Source of the DNA: Lingula anatina
Lineage: Eukaryota; Brachiopoda; Lingulata; Lingulida; Lingulidae
NCBI RefSeq assembly: GCF_001039355.2
Contig: NW_019775597.1
Coordinates: forward strand, 98,450-160,449
Reading direction: 5' to 3'
DNA: 62,000 nt
Positions 32,378 to 45,700 of the stretch are shown here, piece after piece; position 1 is the stretch's first letter, and each line of letters opens with the position of its first letter. The translations under genes and the position numbers were made by a program. The notes beneath the pieces are model-generated. The model had not been told where the DNA came from and made no database searches. It saw nothing but the letters and a program-made list of their open reading frames with translations.

Positions 32378-35300
32378 CTACATCTGGAGGTTGACATAGG
32401 TGTCAAATTTACGGACGTATTCTTCAACCACATCGTAGCAAAATACATACTGTTCCTATAAAATAAAACGCAGGGTATATTTACATACAACTGTGAGTTC
32501 ATAGATAAACCAGCTTCAAAGAAGATGAATAATTGATATGCATGTATTATATTTTGAAAAGCTGTGTATTGTAGATTTGGACACTTTATTTCTATCAAAG
32601 CGTCTGGTGTTTACTAGCGGTCTCTACTCACAGTGTGAAGGTGGGTGTTTGTCACCCAAATAAGACATGTATTGTAATCACGTTACCTTGCTATCGACCA
32701 GCTGTGGTCTGTTTTGTCTGACAGCCTTCACCGTGTGGAAGACATCCACTTCCTGCTCCACCTTCAGCTTGTCCAGTATGCGAGCCACGGCACAGAACAA
32801 CCCGCTCTGGTGGGCTCCGTTCCTTTATTAAAGAAAAAATAAAAAGATGGGTTTCCTGTGTCTCAAATATTATTTTGGGTAGAAAGAAAATAATAACAAG
32901 ATGGGTTTCCTGTGCCTCAAATATTATTTTGGGTATTAAGAAAATAATAACAAGATGGGTTTCCTGTGGCTCAAATATTATTTTGGGTACAAAGAAAATA
33001 AATGACTATCCAATAATGATTTACTAGAGAAATTTGTTTTATGAATAATTGATTCAACAGAGAGGGCAGAAAAATGTGGCGTTAAAATACGACTTATGCA
33101 TACCATATCAAATTAATATAATAAATAATACTTATAATTTTATTTGAATATTAAATAACCAAATTTCCTTCCAGTTTAAAGAAAAGTAATACAACATATA
33201 ACTGGCATTTGGCGGTGGCTGTAAAAACTCACATGCAGTGAACAGTTATGGGAGTGTCTCCACGTTTTTGTTGCCACTGTTGAACAGCATCAAACAGCTC
33301 AAGAAACACACGCGGGGATGGCGGCACTGGTTTTGAAGTCACCCAGTCCTGAAACTGGAATTGGCAGACTTTTCTTGCGGACCCCGAGTGCTATAAAATT
33401 GAAGGAAAATAAGAATTTAGTGATAACAACGTTTGTTATATCTAGATTAAATCCCTTTTAAACATAATGTGTTATTTAAGATTAATACTCCATTAAGGAT
33501 ACGTATCCCGATATTCCAAATGCAGCAAAATATGAAAGAAGAAAAATTAGACATAATACCGGTAGGTCTTCTTTGATATAGAACGTGCAAGATCAAAGGA
33601 GGCTATCTTAAGTTAGAAAACAAACCGTTTTCTTGCCTGAGCTTAGACCATAATTACAAACGTTTACACTGTAAGGTTTATAGTTTACCTCTATTGTGCA
33701 ATAAAGGTAATCTAAACCTTACATAATTATAGAAATTGTACTCACGTCCTTAGAATTGGTCACCCTCAACTCTCTAACGGTAATACGTTTCCCGCTCTGC
33801 CGCGTGGAGGTCATTTCTACATTAAAAGGACCGTAAGATGTCATCTTCTCTGTTGGCCAGTACACACCACTTGTCTGAGGAAATCAACGACTCAGGTGTA
33901 TTAGTGGTGTTATTGGACAAAGAAAATAAACGCTTAAGGTTGAGATAAATGGAATTCTGCTTGTATTTTAAAGATGGATAAATGTAAATAAGACTAAATG
34001 TTACTTATAATTTTAACTTGACGCAAACATCGCCTCTATTGTCTCGAATTACATTCTCTCGGCAGTATCTGCAGTCTTTTACCTTGCTATCGTCATTAAG
34101 TTCATTCAGCATAACTATAGTCGCACATTGTTGGTCATACAGCATATTCCAGAAGTCAACGACCGTGTGAGGCAGAGGCATCTGCGTGATGATATAGGAA
34201 TTTTGGCGTTGGTATCCCTAAAACATTTTGTTTCTAATATGTTGACTGCCACATATGCATGCATTACTTACACAGAATATTCGTTTATTTAAGAAAGCAA
34301 CGGTTTTAAAGTCATTAAAACAAATACGCTTTTTACTTGAACGAACAGAATGGGTAATATATATTTGAAATTCGCTTTCAACATTTTTAAGACGATACAT
34401 GTACAAGTCTAATCAGAATGTAGAACTGTTTATGAGAAAAGTACTTAAACCATACGTCTATGAACACTGCATTAATGTAATCAGTGCTGTCCTCCGCGTA
34501 TGATGTAAGGCGTGGTCTGCAGTGGTTGCCTTCATATTGAAACAGACAAAATAAGTCATTTGTTTCGTAACAGATGTAGTAATTCAACAATATGTTTACG
34601 TGGTTTAATACAAACATAAAAAAATACTGCGATACGGAGAGTATTTTAGATATTATTTAAAAAAGGAATATAAGTGCTATAAAAAAGAAACCTCAAAATG
34701 CATTATCCGCTGAATCTAATTAAAGACTGGAGAAATCTATATGTAGACGCAAAAGTTTAAAGATAAATAGATCCAACAAATAACCAAAGCACCGAAGCAT
34801 ATTACACGTATTACAAACAAAAATACCGGATGATAAAGAGAACTTACGTACGGTGAGATACACTGTAAGTTCGAAATGGTATAAAACTTACCTGCTACAA
34901 TATTAGTCACTCTATTCTTGTCAATGTTGATGGGCTCCAGGGCAGTCTTTGTGGAACTTTCTTCTATTTCAGGCAGCATGAGGCCCAGTGCCTGGTCAAC
35001 GAAGAAATATTAATAAAGTGCACTTACATATATAGTTAACTATGAGTGCTTCTTGCAAACAGTTGAATTTTCAAAACCACCTACAAAATTTAAAGGGATA
35101 ATAACTCTTCGTTTCAGCCAAAAACTACAATTAAGATAATTAATTGTATTTATGTAGGAAATGGTTTGTTTTTAGTGGTGGTAATAGCTTTGTTGGTAAT
35201 CCATCTACGCTTTGTTTATAGGAAGTAGTCTGGGTTTAGGTCTTGTGTCTGCACATTTTGATCTTAAGCAGTTGACCAAGGCAAGGTGATGTCCAGGGTC

Positions 35301-37581
35301 AAATTGTCTTAGCTGCTGTGTATCTAGGCAGTTAATTTTAGATGAGTTTTAGGAAACTACTTCTTGCGAGCTGCATCAGCGAGAAGTCATTCAGCCTTTT
35401 AGCTGCGATGATATGTACACGCAATTTCAGCAGCTTCACAGTATTATAATTTCTTGCGTTTCTTTATTTTAATTTTACATTGGTTACCAGCCATCAACTT
35501 TTGTGATTTCAAGATTTGGGGACGGCCAGTTTCTTGATACTTGGTGACTGTATTTTCTTCGGATATTATTCTGTTTTTCCCAGCCACCAGTTTTGTTATC
35601 AAGTTTCGGCGACGGCTGTTTCCTTTTATTTGGGAGACTTCACCTTCAAGTTCTTGGATCATACACAGGCCAGTAATTTTATATTATCGTCATTTTCCCC
35701 TTATTCACGTGTTCTAATAATCAGATTTATAGTTTGTCATGTGCTGCAGTTGTTAAGTAATTTGTTTAGATGTCACTTTATCTTGATATTCTTCAAATTT
35801 TGTTTTCCTCTTTGTGTGTAGCTATTTTATTCATGTTGATCTTCTTACCGGGCCAGGAATTCCGCTGTTTTTACATTTTCGGCTGTCGTTGACATGTCGT
35901 AATCTATACGTTTCTGTCTTCATATTGTTTCCGTGTCCGCATTACCAGGTGCCGTGTTTTTATGGGTTTCTGGTCGACTAGGCTACATGCATTTTTGGAG
36001 TTGTTATGCTCTTTGTTTTGGGTGTACTTCCCAGNATGTTATTTAAGATTAATACTCCATTAAGGATACGTATCCCGATATTCCAAATGCAGCAAAATAT
36101 GAAAGAAGAAAAATTAGACATAATACCGGTAGGTCTTCTTTGATATAGAACGTGCAAGATCAAAGGAGGCTATCTTAAGTTAGAAAACAAACCGTTTTCT
36201 TGCCTGAGCTTAGACCATAATTACAATCGTTTACACTGTAAGGTTTATAGTTTACCTCTATTGTGCAATAAAAGTAATCTAAACCTTACATAATTATAGA
36301 AATTGTACTCACGTCCTTAGAATTGGTCACCCTCAACTCTCTAACGGTAATACGTTTCCCGCTCTGGCGCGTGGAGGTCATTTCTACATTAAAAGGACCG
36401 TAAGATGTCATCTTCTCTGTTGGCCAGTACACACCACTTGTCTGAAAAAATCAACGACTCAGATGTATTAGTGGTGTTATTGGACAAAGAAAATAAACGC
36501 TTTAGTTTGAGATAAATGGAATTCTGCTTGTATTTTAAAGACGGATAAATGTAGTATGTATTTGTAAAAATCAAAAATAAGCCTAAATGTTACTTATAAT
36601 TTTAACTTGACGCAAACATCGCCTCTATTGTCTCGAATAACATTCTCTCGGCAGTATCTGCAGCCTTTTACCTTGCTATCGTCATTAAGTTCATTCAGCA
36701 TAACTATAGTCGCACATTGTTGGTCATACAGCATACTCCAGAAGTCAACGATCGTATGAGGCAGAGGCATCTGCGTGATGATATAGGAATTTTGGCGTTG
36801 GTATCCCTAAAACAATTTGTTTCTAATATGTTGACTGCCACATATGCATGCATTACTTACACAGAATATTCGTTTATTTAAGAAAGCAACGGTTTTAAAG
36901 TCATTAAAACAAATACGCTTTTTACTTGAACGAACAGAATGGGTAATATATATTTGAAATTCGCTTTCAACATTTTTAAGACGATACATGTACAAGTCTA
37001 ATCAGAATGTAGAACTGTTTATGAGAAAAGTACTTAAACCATACGTCTATGAACACTGCATTAATGTAATCAGTGCTGTCCTCCGCGTATGATGTAAGGC
37101 GTGGTCTGCAGTGGTTGCCTTCATATTGAAACAGACAAAATAAGTCATTTGTTTCGTAACAGATGTAGTAATTCAACATTATGTTTACGTGTTTTAATAC
37201 AAACATTAAAAAAATACTGCGATACGGAGAGTATTTTAGATATTATTTAAAAAAGGAATATAAGTGCTATAAAAAAGAAACCTCAAAATGCATTATCCGC
37301 TGAATCTAATTAAAGACTGGAGAAATCTATATGTAGACGCAAAAGTTTAAAGATAAAAAGGTCCAACAAATAACCAAAGCACCGAAGCATATTACACGTA
37401 TTACAAACAAAAATACCGGATGATAAAGAGAACTTACGTACGGTGAGATACACTGTAAGTTCGAAGTGGTTTAAAATTTACCTGCTACAATATTAGTCAC
37501 TCTATTTTTGCCAATGTTGATGGGCTCCAGGGCAGTCTTTGTGGAACTTTCTTCTATTTCAGGCAGCATGAGGCCCAGTAC
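32378..37581 (-). CDS. Gene B exons 24-30: PTP domain D2, predicted inactive
   Basis: Exons 37482-37581, 37045-37118, 36672-36806, 36313-36441, 33233-33390, 32687-32822, 32378-32455. The loop is HCMNGAHQSG, as in gene C, and the WPD site reads QDWVTSKP. Ends EEYVRKFDTYVNLQM. A second set of exons 24-27 lies at 34892-34991, 34456-34529, 34083-34217 and 33746-33874, in frame (phase 0 to phase 0), beyond an N; I treat it as an allelic duplicate. Confidence 0.85.
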
Positions 37582-39703
37582 CTGGCCAACGAAGAAAAAT
37601 TAATACATTGCACTTACATACATAGTTAACTACATGTATGAGTGCTTCTTGCAAACAGTTGTATTTCAAAACCACTTACAAAATTTAACAAATGTTAATT
37701 AAAACTTACGCCATCATTCAAAATTAACAAACATTTTGTCCGTGACTTACAGCAAACTCTTCTTCCATTTTGGTCAGTCCAGTCTTGTTCCTTTGTCTCA
37801 GTTTTCTCAAACGAGAGGCAAGATCCTGTAGTCTTATGAAGGTAATGCCACAATGCAACTCTTCCAACAATGTGTCATGTATGAAGTAATATTGCTCCTG
37901 AAACAAGCAGGCCGAGGTCATTTCTAATACATCAAATACCAGCCAGCGATATTTCAACAAAACATACCTTGTACCAAAAACGAAATATTGACATCGTTTC
38001 AATTGTAGTATAACAACGTGTTCTACTGTTACAATTACGGCACCTCATTGTCAAACCACGTTATATATACCTTGTAAGGTAATAGGGTACTCCACAAACT
38101 GCATTACCACATGTTTATGTATACATTTAAGGTAAAGGATACTGAGTGACAATTTAATAGACTAGTAAAATGAAATACCTTTGTCTGTACCATTTTCGGC
38201 CGAGATGCTCGCAATGACTGAACGAGTCGGAATACGTCCACCTTTCCCTCCGCCAGCGCTTGTTCAAACAGATAGTCCAGTGCGATAAAAGTACCAGTGT
38301 TGCCAACCCCGTCGCTAAAAATAGAGAAAACAAACTTGATTTTAGCAACTGGCCTCTTTGTGTAAATATGCGGCACGATATGTGCTATCATATTTGATGC
38401 CGTGGAGTAAAAAATCTACTGGTTAATGTAAGATAAATTCATTAAAATATAAAAAGTCTGGTTATATGTTGATCAATTCTCACAAAACAACGAGGTAAAA
38501 TTGTTTTTCACCTGCAGTGCACAACGACTGGTCCTTGGCCCTCAACTAGGATGTCATGCTTCTCAACTTCCTCTCGGAATTTTACCAAAGCCGTCGGGTC
38601 AATAGGTACGCCGTTATCAGGCCAACCAGTGAAGTGGAACTGTTTGACAGTGTGGACTGTCGGATGACCTACCTTTAGATGAAGGACAATATACCATGGA
38701 TTGAGACATTTTAGACAGATGTCTTCAATGAAATCAAACACCTACTATAATATGTTAATACTTACAAAAACACTTTTGATTAGTCAGTTTGACATATAGG
38801 TCTGTGAATGTTCTGCTTACTTTACAATACTGCAGATTTCGTACAAAAAAGTCCTGTCCTTGGACTTCATCTAGCGTTGTGACTTGTATTTCGCCAAACT
38901 GTTTCATTCCTTCGTCTGCCCAGTACTGCTCACATTTTTGCTGAAGTAGAAAGGGTTATTATTAGGTCTCATATTGAAATACATCACATATACAAGAATA
39001 TATACAATATACAGTTCCATTTTATCGCATCGTTTACTTTGTCTTACTTAAATATAAAAAACTTGAAGCTCTTTCAGAACAGCAGACTAAGAGTGCATTA
39101 AGAACAGATGATCCGCGAACTAACTGATCGGCTGACTAAATGTGGCCGACTCCACTAAAAAGCGTTGCCGCTAATTTCCTGATGATCTCCCCGCCTCCAC
39201 CCGTGCCTAAAACAGATAAAGGCTCGATCGGCTCTTAGGTTTAATTGCCCTGCAGGCAATTAGGCGGTCATATTTAGTCAGCGGATCAGTTAGCCCGCGG
39301 ATCAACTCGTTCTGAATGCCCTCTAATGAAACATGGCCGTGTAATCCCCGCGAGGTATCTACTAATCGGGAATTAAGCTGCAAGCTTTCAATGGGTCGCA
39401 ATATTTGATCCGCGGATCTGTTAGACCGCTGTTCTGAATGCGCTCTATGGGATTGACCTACCTTGCCCATTTCTACAGTTTTCGTCAACATTACAATTTG
39501 TGGAGACTTGACTTGCCATACCATCCGCCAGAAGTCATTTACGGTGTTTGATTTTGGACCTATTCCAGGAAAAAAACAGTTTCATGCTAGTATTGTCATT
39601 ATGCATTACCCATAATTAAACATCTATTTTCCAGTGTCACAACTTAACTGAGAAATAGCGAAACATACTTGTCGATGGAACTAAATTAGGATTCATAAAT
39701 ATG

Positions 39704-39738
<35 letters not shown>

Positions 39739-42700
39739 TAGAGTAGATATCGCTTAAGAAAATAAAATTACCCTGTGCAGCAATGAATGCTCGTGGCCTA
39801 TTATACCCCTGAAATTGGAAAGTGCAATTGTCAAGTATGGCTTTTAAATGTGAGATGTAGCTAATTCTAAAATCAATGATACACATTTACGCATGAAATA
39901 AAACAAACGTATGTACACTTCCCCTGGTTAACACGGGACAAAAAGACACACTTAAGGTCGGACAGTTATAGAGTATTATGATGGCAGCATATAAAAAGAA
40001 TGTAGTACGGATGTAAAATAACTCACATCAATATAGTTAGCGTTGATGTAGTCAGAGTTGGGATCATCTGGCAAAAGGTCTAATACAACTCGATTATGGT
40101 CGTCTGATGGAAAATAAATAGTTCGATAGATAATGGTAGTGAACGGATTCAGATATTAAACCAGTACAATCTTTTATCATGTAATGGAAGGCAAAACATG
40201 AATGACATCAAAAACACGCAGACCGTTATTATGCGCACCACTATATATTTTTATAATTAGCTAATTTTATTCCAATTATTTTTAGAATTTTTTCAGTTTC
40301 AATGACTTACAAGGAATGGTGTTCCTGAACCTGTTCTTTAGTTTATTTTCTCGTTTTTGACCGACTTCACAAGGGTATTTCAGTGTGAGAGGAAATTTCT
40401 GGAAAAAGGTTAATTTTTTTTAAACTGATTTTATAAACGCTCGTGTACATTTAATCAACTTAAGCTAACCGACGTAGGCTGTACGCTGTATATTAATTGC
40501 ACACGTTTTATTGATAAATAAATAAACCATAAAACATACAGTTTTGTAACAGCATTATTGGGGCTCATCTCCAAAGAAACCATCGCTCTACGTACAGGTA
40601 GATCGATCGAACGCCGCAGGGACTCTCGCTGAATGCAATAACCTTAACATATTAACACGTTTCTTACAGCGCTGAGTAGAATCCAGAAAAGCTGGTGGTT
40701 AAACCAGTGCGTTGGGAACGAGGAGGTATGTCAATATATTGATCTGATTGCATTGAGGAAGAGCTCCCGCAGAGGTTCATCGGTCTACGTAGAACGATAG
40801 GTTCATGGGGAACAGGCCCTTAAATTGGCTATGTGGTCACGTGCTTTAACAAGGTACTGTTTTTAGTAAAATGTATATTTAAAATGGACTGTATGTCCTA
40901 CTGAAACGTGGACAATTCAAACCTGATATTCGCCGTGAAGAATATATCTGGCTTTCAATTTCATGACCTCATAAATGTTCTCGACAGAGATTTCTGTGTT
41001 TTGTTTGATGCTGCTATAGAGATGCTCGTCTTCCGTGTTTTCATACATAACTTGAACCGGAGATTCATATACATGGTCATCTAGATCTGAAGATATAAAG
41101 TCAAAAAGGGGATAATGGCATGTACTTTTTAATGAAATACTGTACATGTACATGTAGAATAAAAGCTGTTGGACATAACAGCTTTTGGTGTAAATAACTA
41201 CCTTCTTTTCTCTGCAATTCAGAAAAGGCCTCAACTTGATCAAGCTCTTGAGGGCGTCGCCTTCTGCAAAACAAGTTTACAAATAAGAGTAAGAGAGTCT
41301 TGAACACGACCTTGACTTCCACATGTACAACATAATTAAGTATTTTATTTGTGAAATTTGTAGATGACTCAATTTGATGTGTTGGGTCGCATTTACAACA
41401 TATAATTTTACCGTATCATATGGTTATCTAATTTCAAGTTTTTTAGAGATCCATAGTACATGCATGTAAACCTTGCTCTATGTATACCAAGATTATGAAG
41501 TTTACTCTTGCACATGAAAAATAAGACCACAAATATACATTATAACGTCTACATTTTTACATTTACATTTTGTTTATTTAAGGACTATCTATCGTAATCT
41601 ACAAAGGTTTACCTTTTGTATATGAGAACAACAACCACAAATACCACCACCAGGACCAGAACCCCCAACACACCTCCTGCTACAGCACCACCATTTATAC
41701 CTGTGGCAGGAACCGAAGACGCTAGGAAGAAAGGAGACACAGGAGATAAAACACCCTGAATTCAGTTGGAAACTTTCGCCATTTAAATAAATCTCTTTTA
41801 ATAAATAAGTAAAAGCCAACTTTGATTTTAAAACCTGAAGAAATAATTTTGCAAACTGTGTAGCACAATTGCCACACAGAATTTCTAATGGGTTCATGTA
41901 GCTATGACACTGACTACACTCACTTTGGCTGAGTTGAGATACCAGATACCTTTTTCTGTATCCGTTGTTGCCTGAATTGCATCACTATATTCGCCATACC
42001 CGACAGCTGTTTTGGCGCGGATCTAAAGTGACAATAATGCTCAAGATGGAAGCAGTGAAATTGGGTAACAGTGCAATACATCAACTTAGTGGGTTTTTTT
42101 CATAAAACAACATTAAGCTATAATTTGTTCATTAAAATACCTTGGAGATTTGGTATGAAATATACTTACTCGAATCACGTAGGTGGAATTGAACTGCAAA
42201 TCGACAATATACATACTAGAACTGTCTGCAGTAGTCACCGTATCATTCCATAGACTGGACTGTTGAGTGTACGATATCTCGTAACTGACGATAACGCCAC
42301 CTGGAGGGGACGGCGCACGCCAGGTTATCTCTATGAAACTGTCTCCAGTAGATGTCACCTCTGGTGCCGCCATCTTTGATGGAACTGTAACACAAAATTA
42401 TAGTGTTTCACGTAAAAAAAAATGTCCATTTTCTGTTAACTGCAGTTAATAACCTGATCTTTAAGAAATAATAATACTTGACGTTGTATTTTCTGTGCAG
42501 TTTAATAAGCAACATGCTTCCTTAAATGATGAGATTTTCATGAACATTTAATTGAAAAACTTACTCCCTTCAGCTGTAGTATGCATCACAATCACTGGTG
42601 GCCCTTGCAGATATAAGTTGTTAACTGCTGTCAGGTAGATGGTGTATTTACTATATGTTGTGAGGTTGGTAATGGTAATCAGCTGTGTTTCTTTGACTTG

Positions 42701-45700
42701 CAGCACGTCTGTTGTACCACTGTTGAATTCTCCTTCATATCGCACGGTCAATTTTGCAAACCCGTCGCATCTATGGATATCTTGGTTCATCCCCTAAAAT
42801 CAGTGGATACTTTTGAAATTGAATCCACAGATAAAAGCCAACAAAATGAGGATAAAATGCTTTACAATAGTACATTACATCTTATCCCGGGGTCCAACTA
42901 GCCCCGGTCTCCCCTAGTACATTTACACATTACAACTGGCATGGTTACTTCTTCTTTAGCCATACCGTCATTTTTTGTAAATTAATTTAAAGATAATGGT
43001 ACATTAAAATAATATCACTGAGCCAATATTTCTGGAATGCCTGATTAGCACTTTCGGAGATAACCCAAAACACCTGTTTTCATGCAAACAGATTTCAAAA
43101 ATAAATCGGTAATCAAAAGCAATATGCGAATATCCGTCAGAAAACACGAAACTCTGCTTTGCTCGTTACAGTTACTTGACCATATAAGTGTTTTGAAGAA
43201 GTGTATTTTAATACATTAAAATGCAATATACGCACCTTTGTCTTTATCTGTATGTCTGTTGATCTTTTTGATGGGGAGAGAAAAGATTCTACGTTTGGTT
43301 TCGGTGGTATCTCAGGTTCTGAAAAATGGTCAATATTTTTTTAATTAAAAATCTTGGAATGTCTAAACCAATTTAACAAAGCCTGAGGTATTTTCGTGTA
43401 TAATTTTATATAACAAATGAACTTATTTATCGCAAAAAGGAAGGTAAGCCAATCGCGGGCACAATATCTTAATTACCTCCACATGTTCTAGCGGTGGTGG
43501 ATGGGCTAGGAAAACCATAATATCCAGCATTATTCTTAATAGTTACAGTGAAATCATATTTTGTGTACTGAGAAAGATTTGTGATTGTTGTTGTATAATT
43601 TTCTGATGATACTGTTACGCTGATGGGTTGGCCATTCTGCCGCCAAGCTCTAATGACGTAGCTGTGAACACTATCACCCCCTGATTGGGTCGGCGGTGAC
43701 CACTTTTGCCACGTTATGGTGAGTGAACTCTGTGTCCTGGCAGACAAATTTGGTGCTGTGGACAGATGAGGGAGTGAAGATGTTGCTGTAAAATAAAATT
43801 GAAACAAAAGAAAGCAAAATGAAAATATTTTTACCTCCGCCAAGGAGGTTATGTTTTCACCCCAGTTTGTTTGTTTGTCTGTCTGTCATCAACATAACTC
43901 ATAAAGTTATGGACGTATTTTGATGAAATTATCAGGAACTGTCAGAAGAGGGCCAAGGAACAGATGATTAGTTTTTGGTGGTGATCCAGATCAATTATCA
44001 ATCAATAATCAAAAATATCGAAAATTTAGGGGTGAAACGACATTGGATGGAGACTTTACTGCCTTGGCGGAGGTCTGCTCTCTCTGAGTGCTTTTCTAGT
44101 TTTAGACTTGTGAAGAGTCTTTTGTCTATAGCTATTTATATTAGTTTGATCTTACCATCCAATATTTTCTAGTTTTGAATTTGATTCACAATGATATTTC
44201 TACGTAGGCATTTATGCTGCGTAGGAGCATAGCATATGTTATGGAAGGCTAGTTGGCAATGAAAACCTGTATCTTAACTGTGTCAAATAACTGTTCACAC
44301 AGATTAAAAAAGGGAAAGGCATGGATTCTTGAGATATATATATATATAGTGCCTATCACATACCGACTTGACATGTCCCATTATGTCCCTGCCATCCTTC
44401 AGCACAGCCAGATGTACAGACTCCATACACGGGGTGACACTGTTCATTGCTATCTCTACAGTTACAGCGGTTTCTGCATTCAGGACCCAGGTTTTTATTT
44501 GTACACTCTGAAATGAAATATATCAAACCTTATCTGTATATAACATATTACTCTATCGGAAGTATTGATGTTATCAAATTTGACAAACAGCAACATCTAA
44601 ACGATATTTTGAGACAACGATGCGTTCAACGGAATAAAAGATTTTTTCCATCGAATCCCGGCCTTAAGATAGAGTGTAAAATTGAAACGTATTTTTTGAA
44701 TGAACAATTGAATCGGTATACAAATATCGACATGCATTTCGTAAATGCATGTACATGTAGCTTCAACAGATTTAATATTTCTATGAAATATAATAACAAT
44801 GCTAGTAAGGACAAGTGTAAATTGCATTTCGTAAATACATGTAGCTTTAACAGATTTAATATTTCTATGAAATATAACAACAATGCTAGTAAGGACAACG
44901 ACGAATATACACCACATGCGTAAAATGTTTTACTGGTTTGATATTTACCTTCATATTTATACCCTTTAATTGTTACTTCGCAGAGTATTAAAGGAGCCGT
45001 ACGCTCAATGTGGACAATCACGACTTGGCCTATGTACGGCTTCTGACACGACAATTCTATGCTTCCACCACGCGGAACTTGGGGACCATGCAATGCACAT
45101 ACGTCTCTACTGTAGGGAAATGTGTTGTTACGTATCGACACTTTTATATCAAGCAAATGTTTGCCGGCTGAAAGTTTAAAAATAAATACATCATTTGAAG
45201 CAAGAACTAAGCTATATTTGGCAAGTCAAATACATAACCAATGTGTTAGTTTGGCAGTAAAAAATAACCAGGGTATTGCTCTAGTTGCCATACATGTGCT
45301 GTACTTTTGATAAATACTAAATATATGCAAATGCAACATAGGGGCTACTGATTGATGTACTAGGTAAACAGTTAATTAAGTTATATATTAACTTAGAAAA
45401 CAGTAGAGAGATGTGATATTAGGACAACACAAACAAAACAATAATGCCCCAGATATACCACAGCTTGGAATGGTGAAGTAGATGATACAGCGGGAACATG
45501 ACCCTCCCTTAGTTTTTGAGCCCCCCCCCCCCCTTTTCCCCTGCCTTCTCCCAAAACACAGTATAACGAGTAAATTTAGACCAATAATAAATAATACTGA
45601 TGTCCCACTAGTACATATCACAGTAAAATTGTGTTATTTTACTTTTATTTCAAGCAAAGCAAAGAGAATGTGAGCGGAATGCAGCATACTGCAAAAAGCG

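Noticed and set aside
33746-34991. A genuine tandem duplication of half a PTP domain in gene B
   Set aside because: The copy boundary coincides with the N and the copies differ only at allelic levels; kept as an assembly question, not as protein architecture.
44597-44923. Plus and minus frames of 106-158 codons after gene B exon 7
   Set aside because: The stretch contains a two-copy tandem repeat (44740-44900) in an intron; the frames have no splice signals or homology that I recognise.
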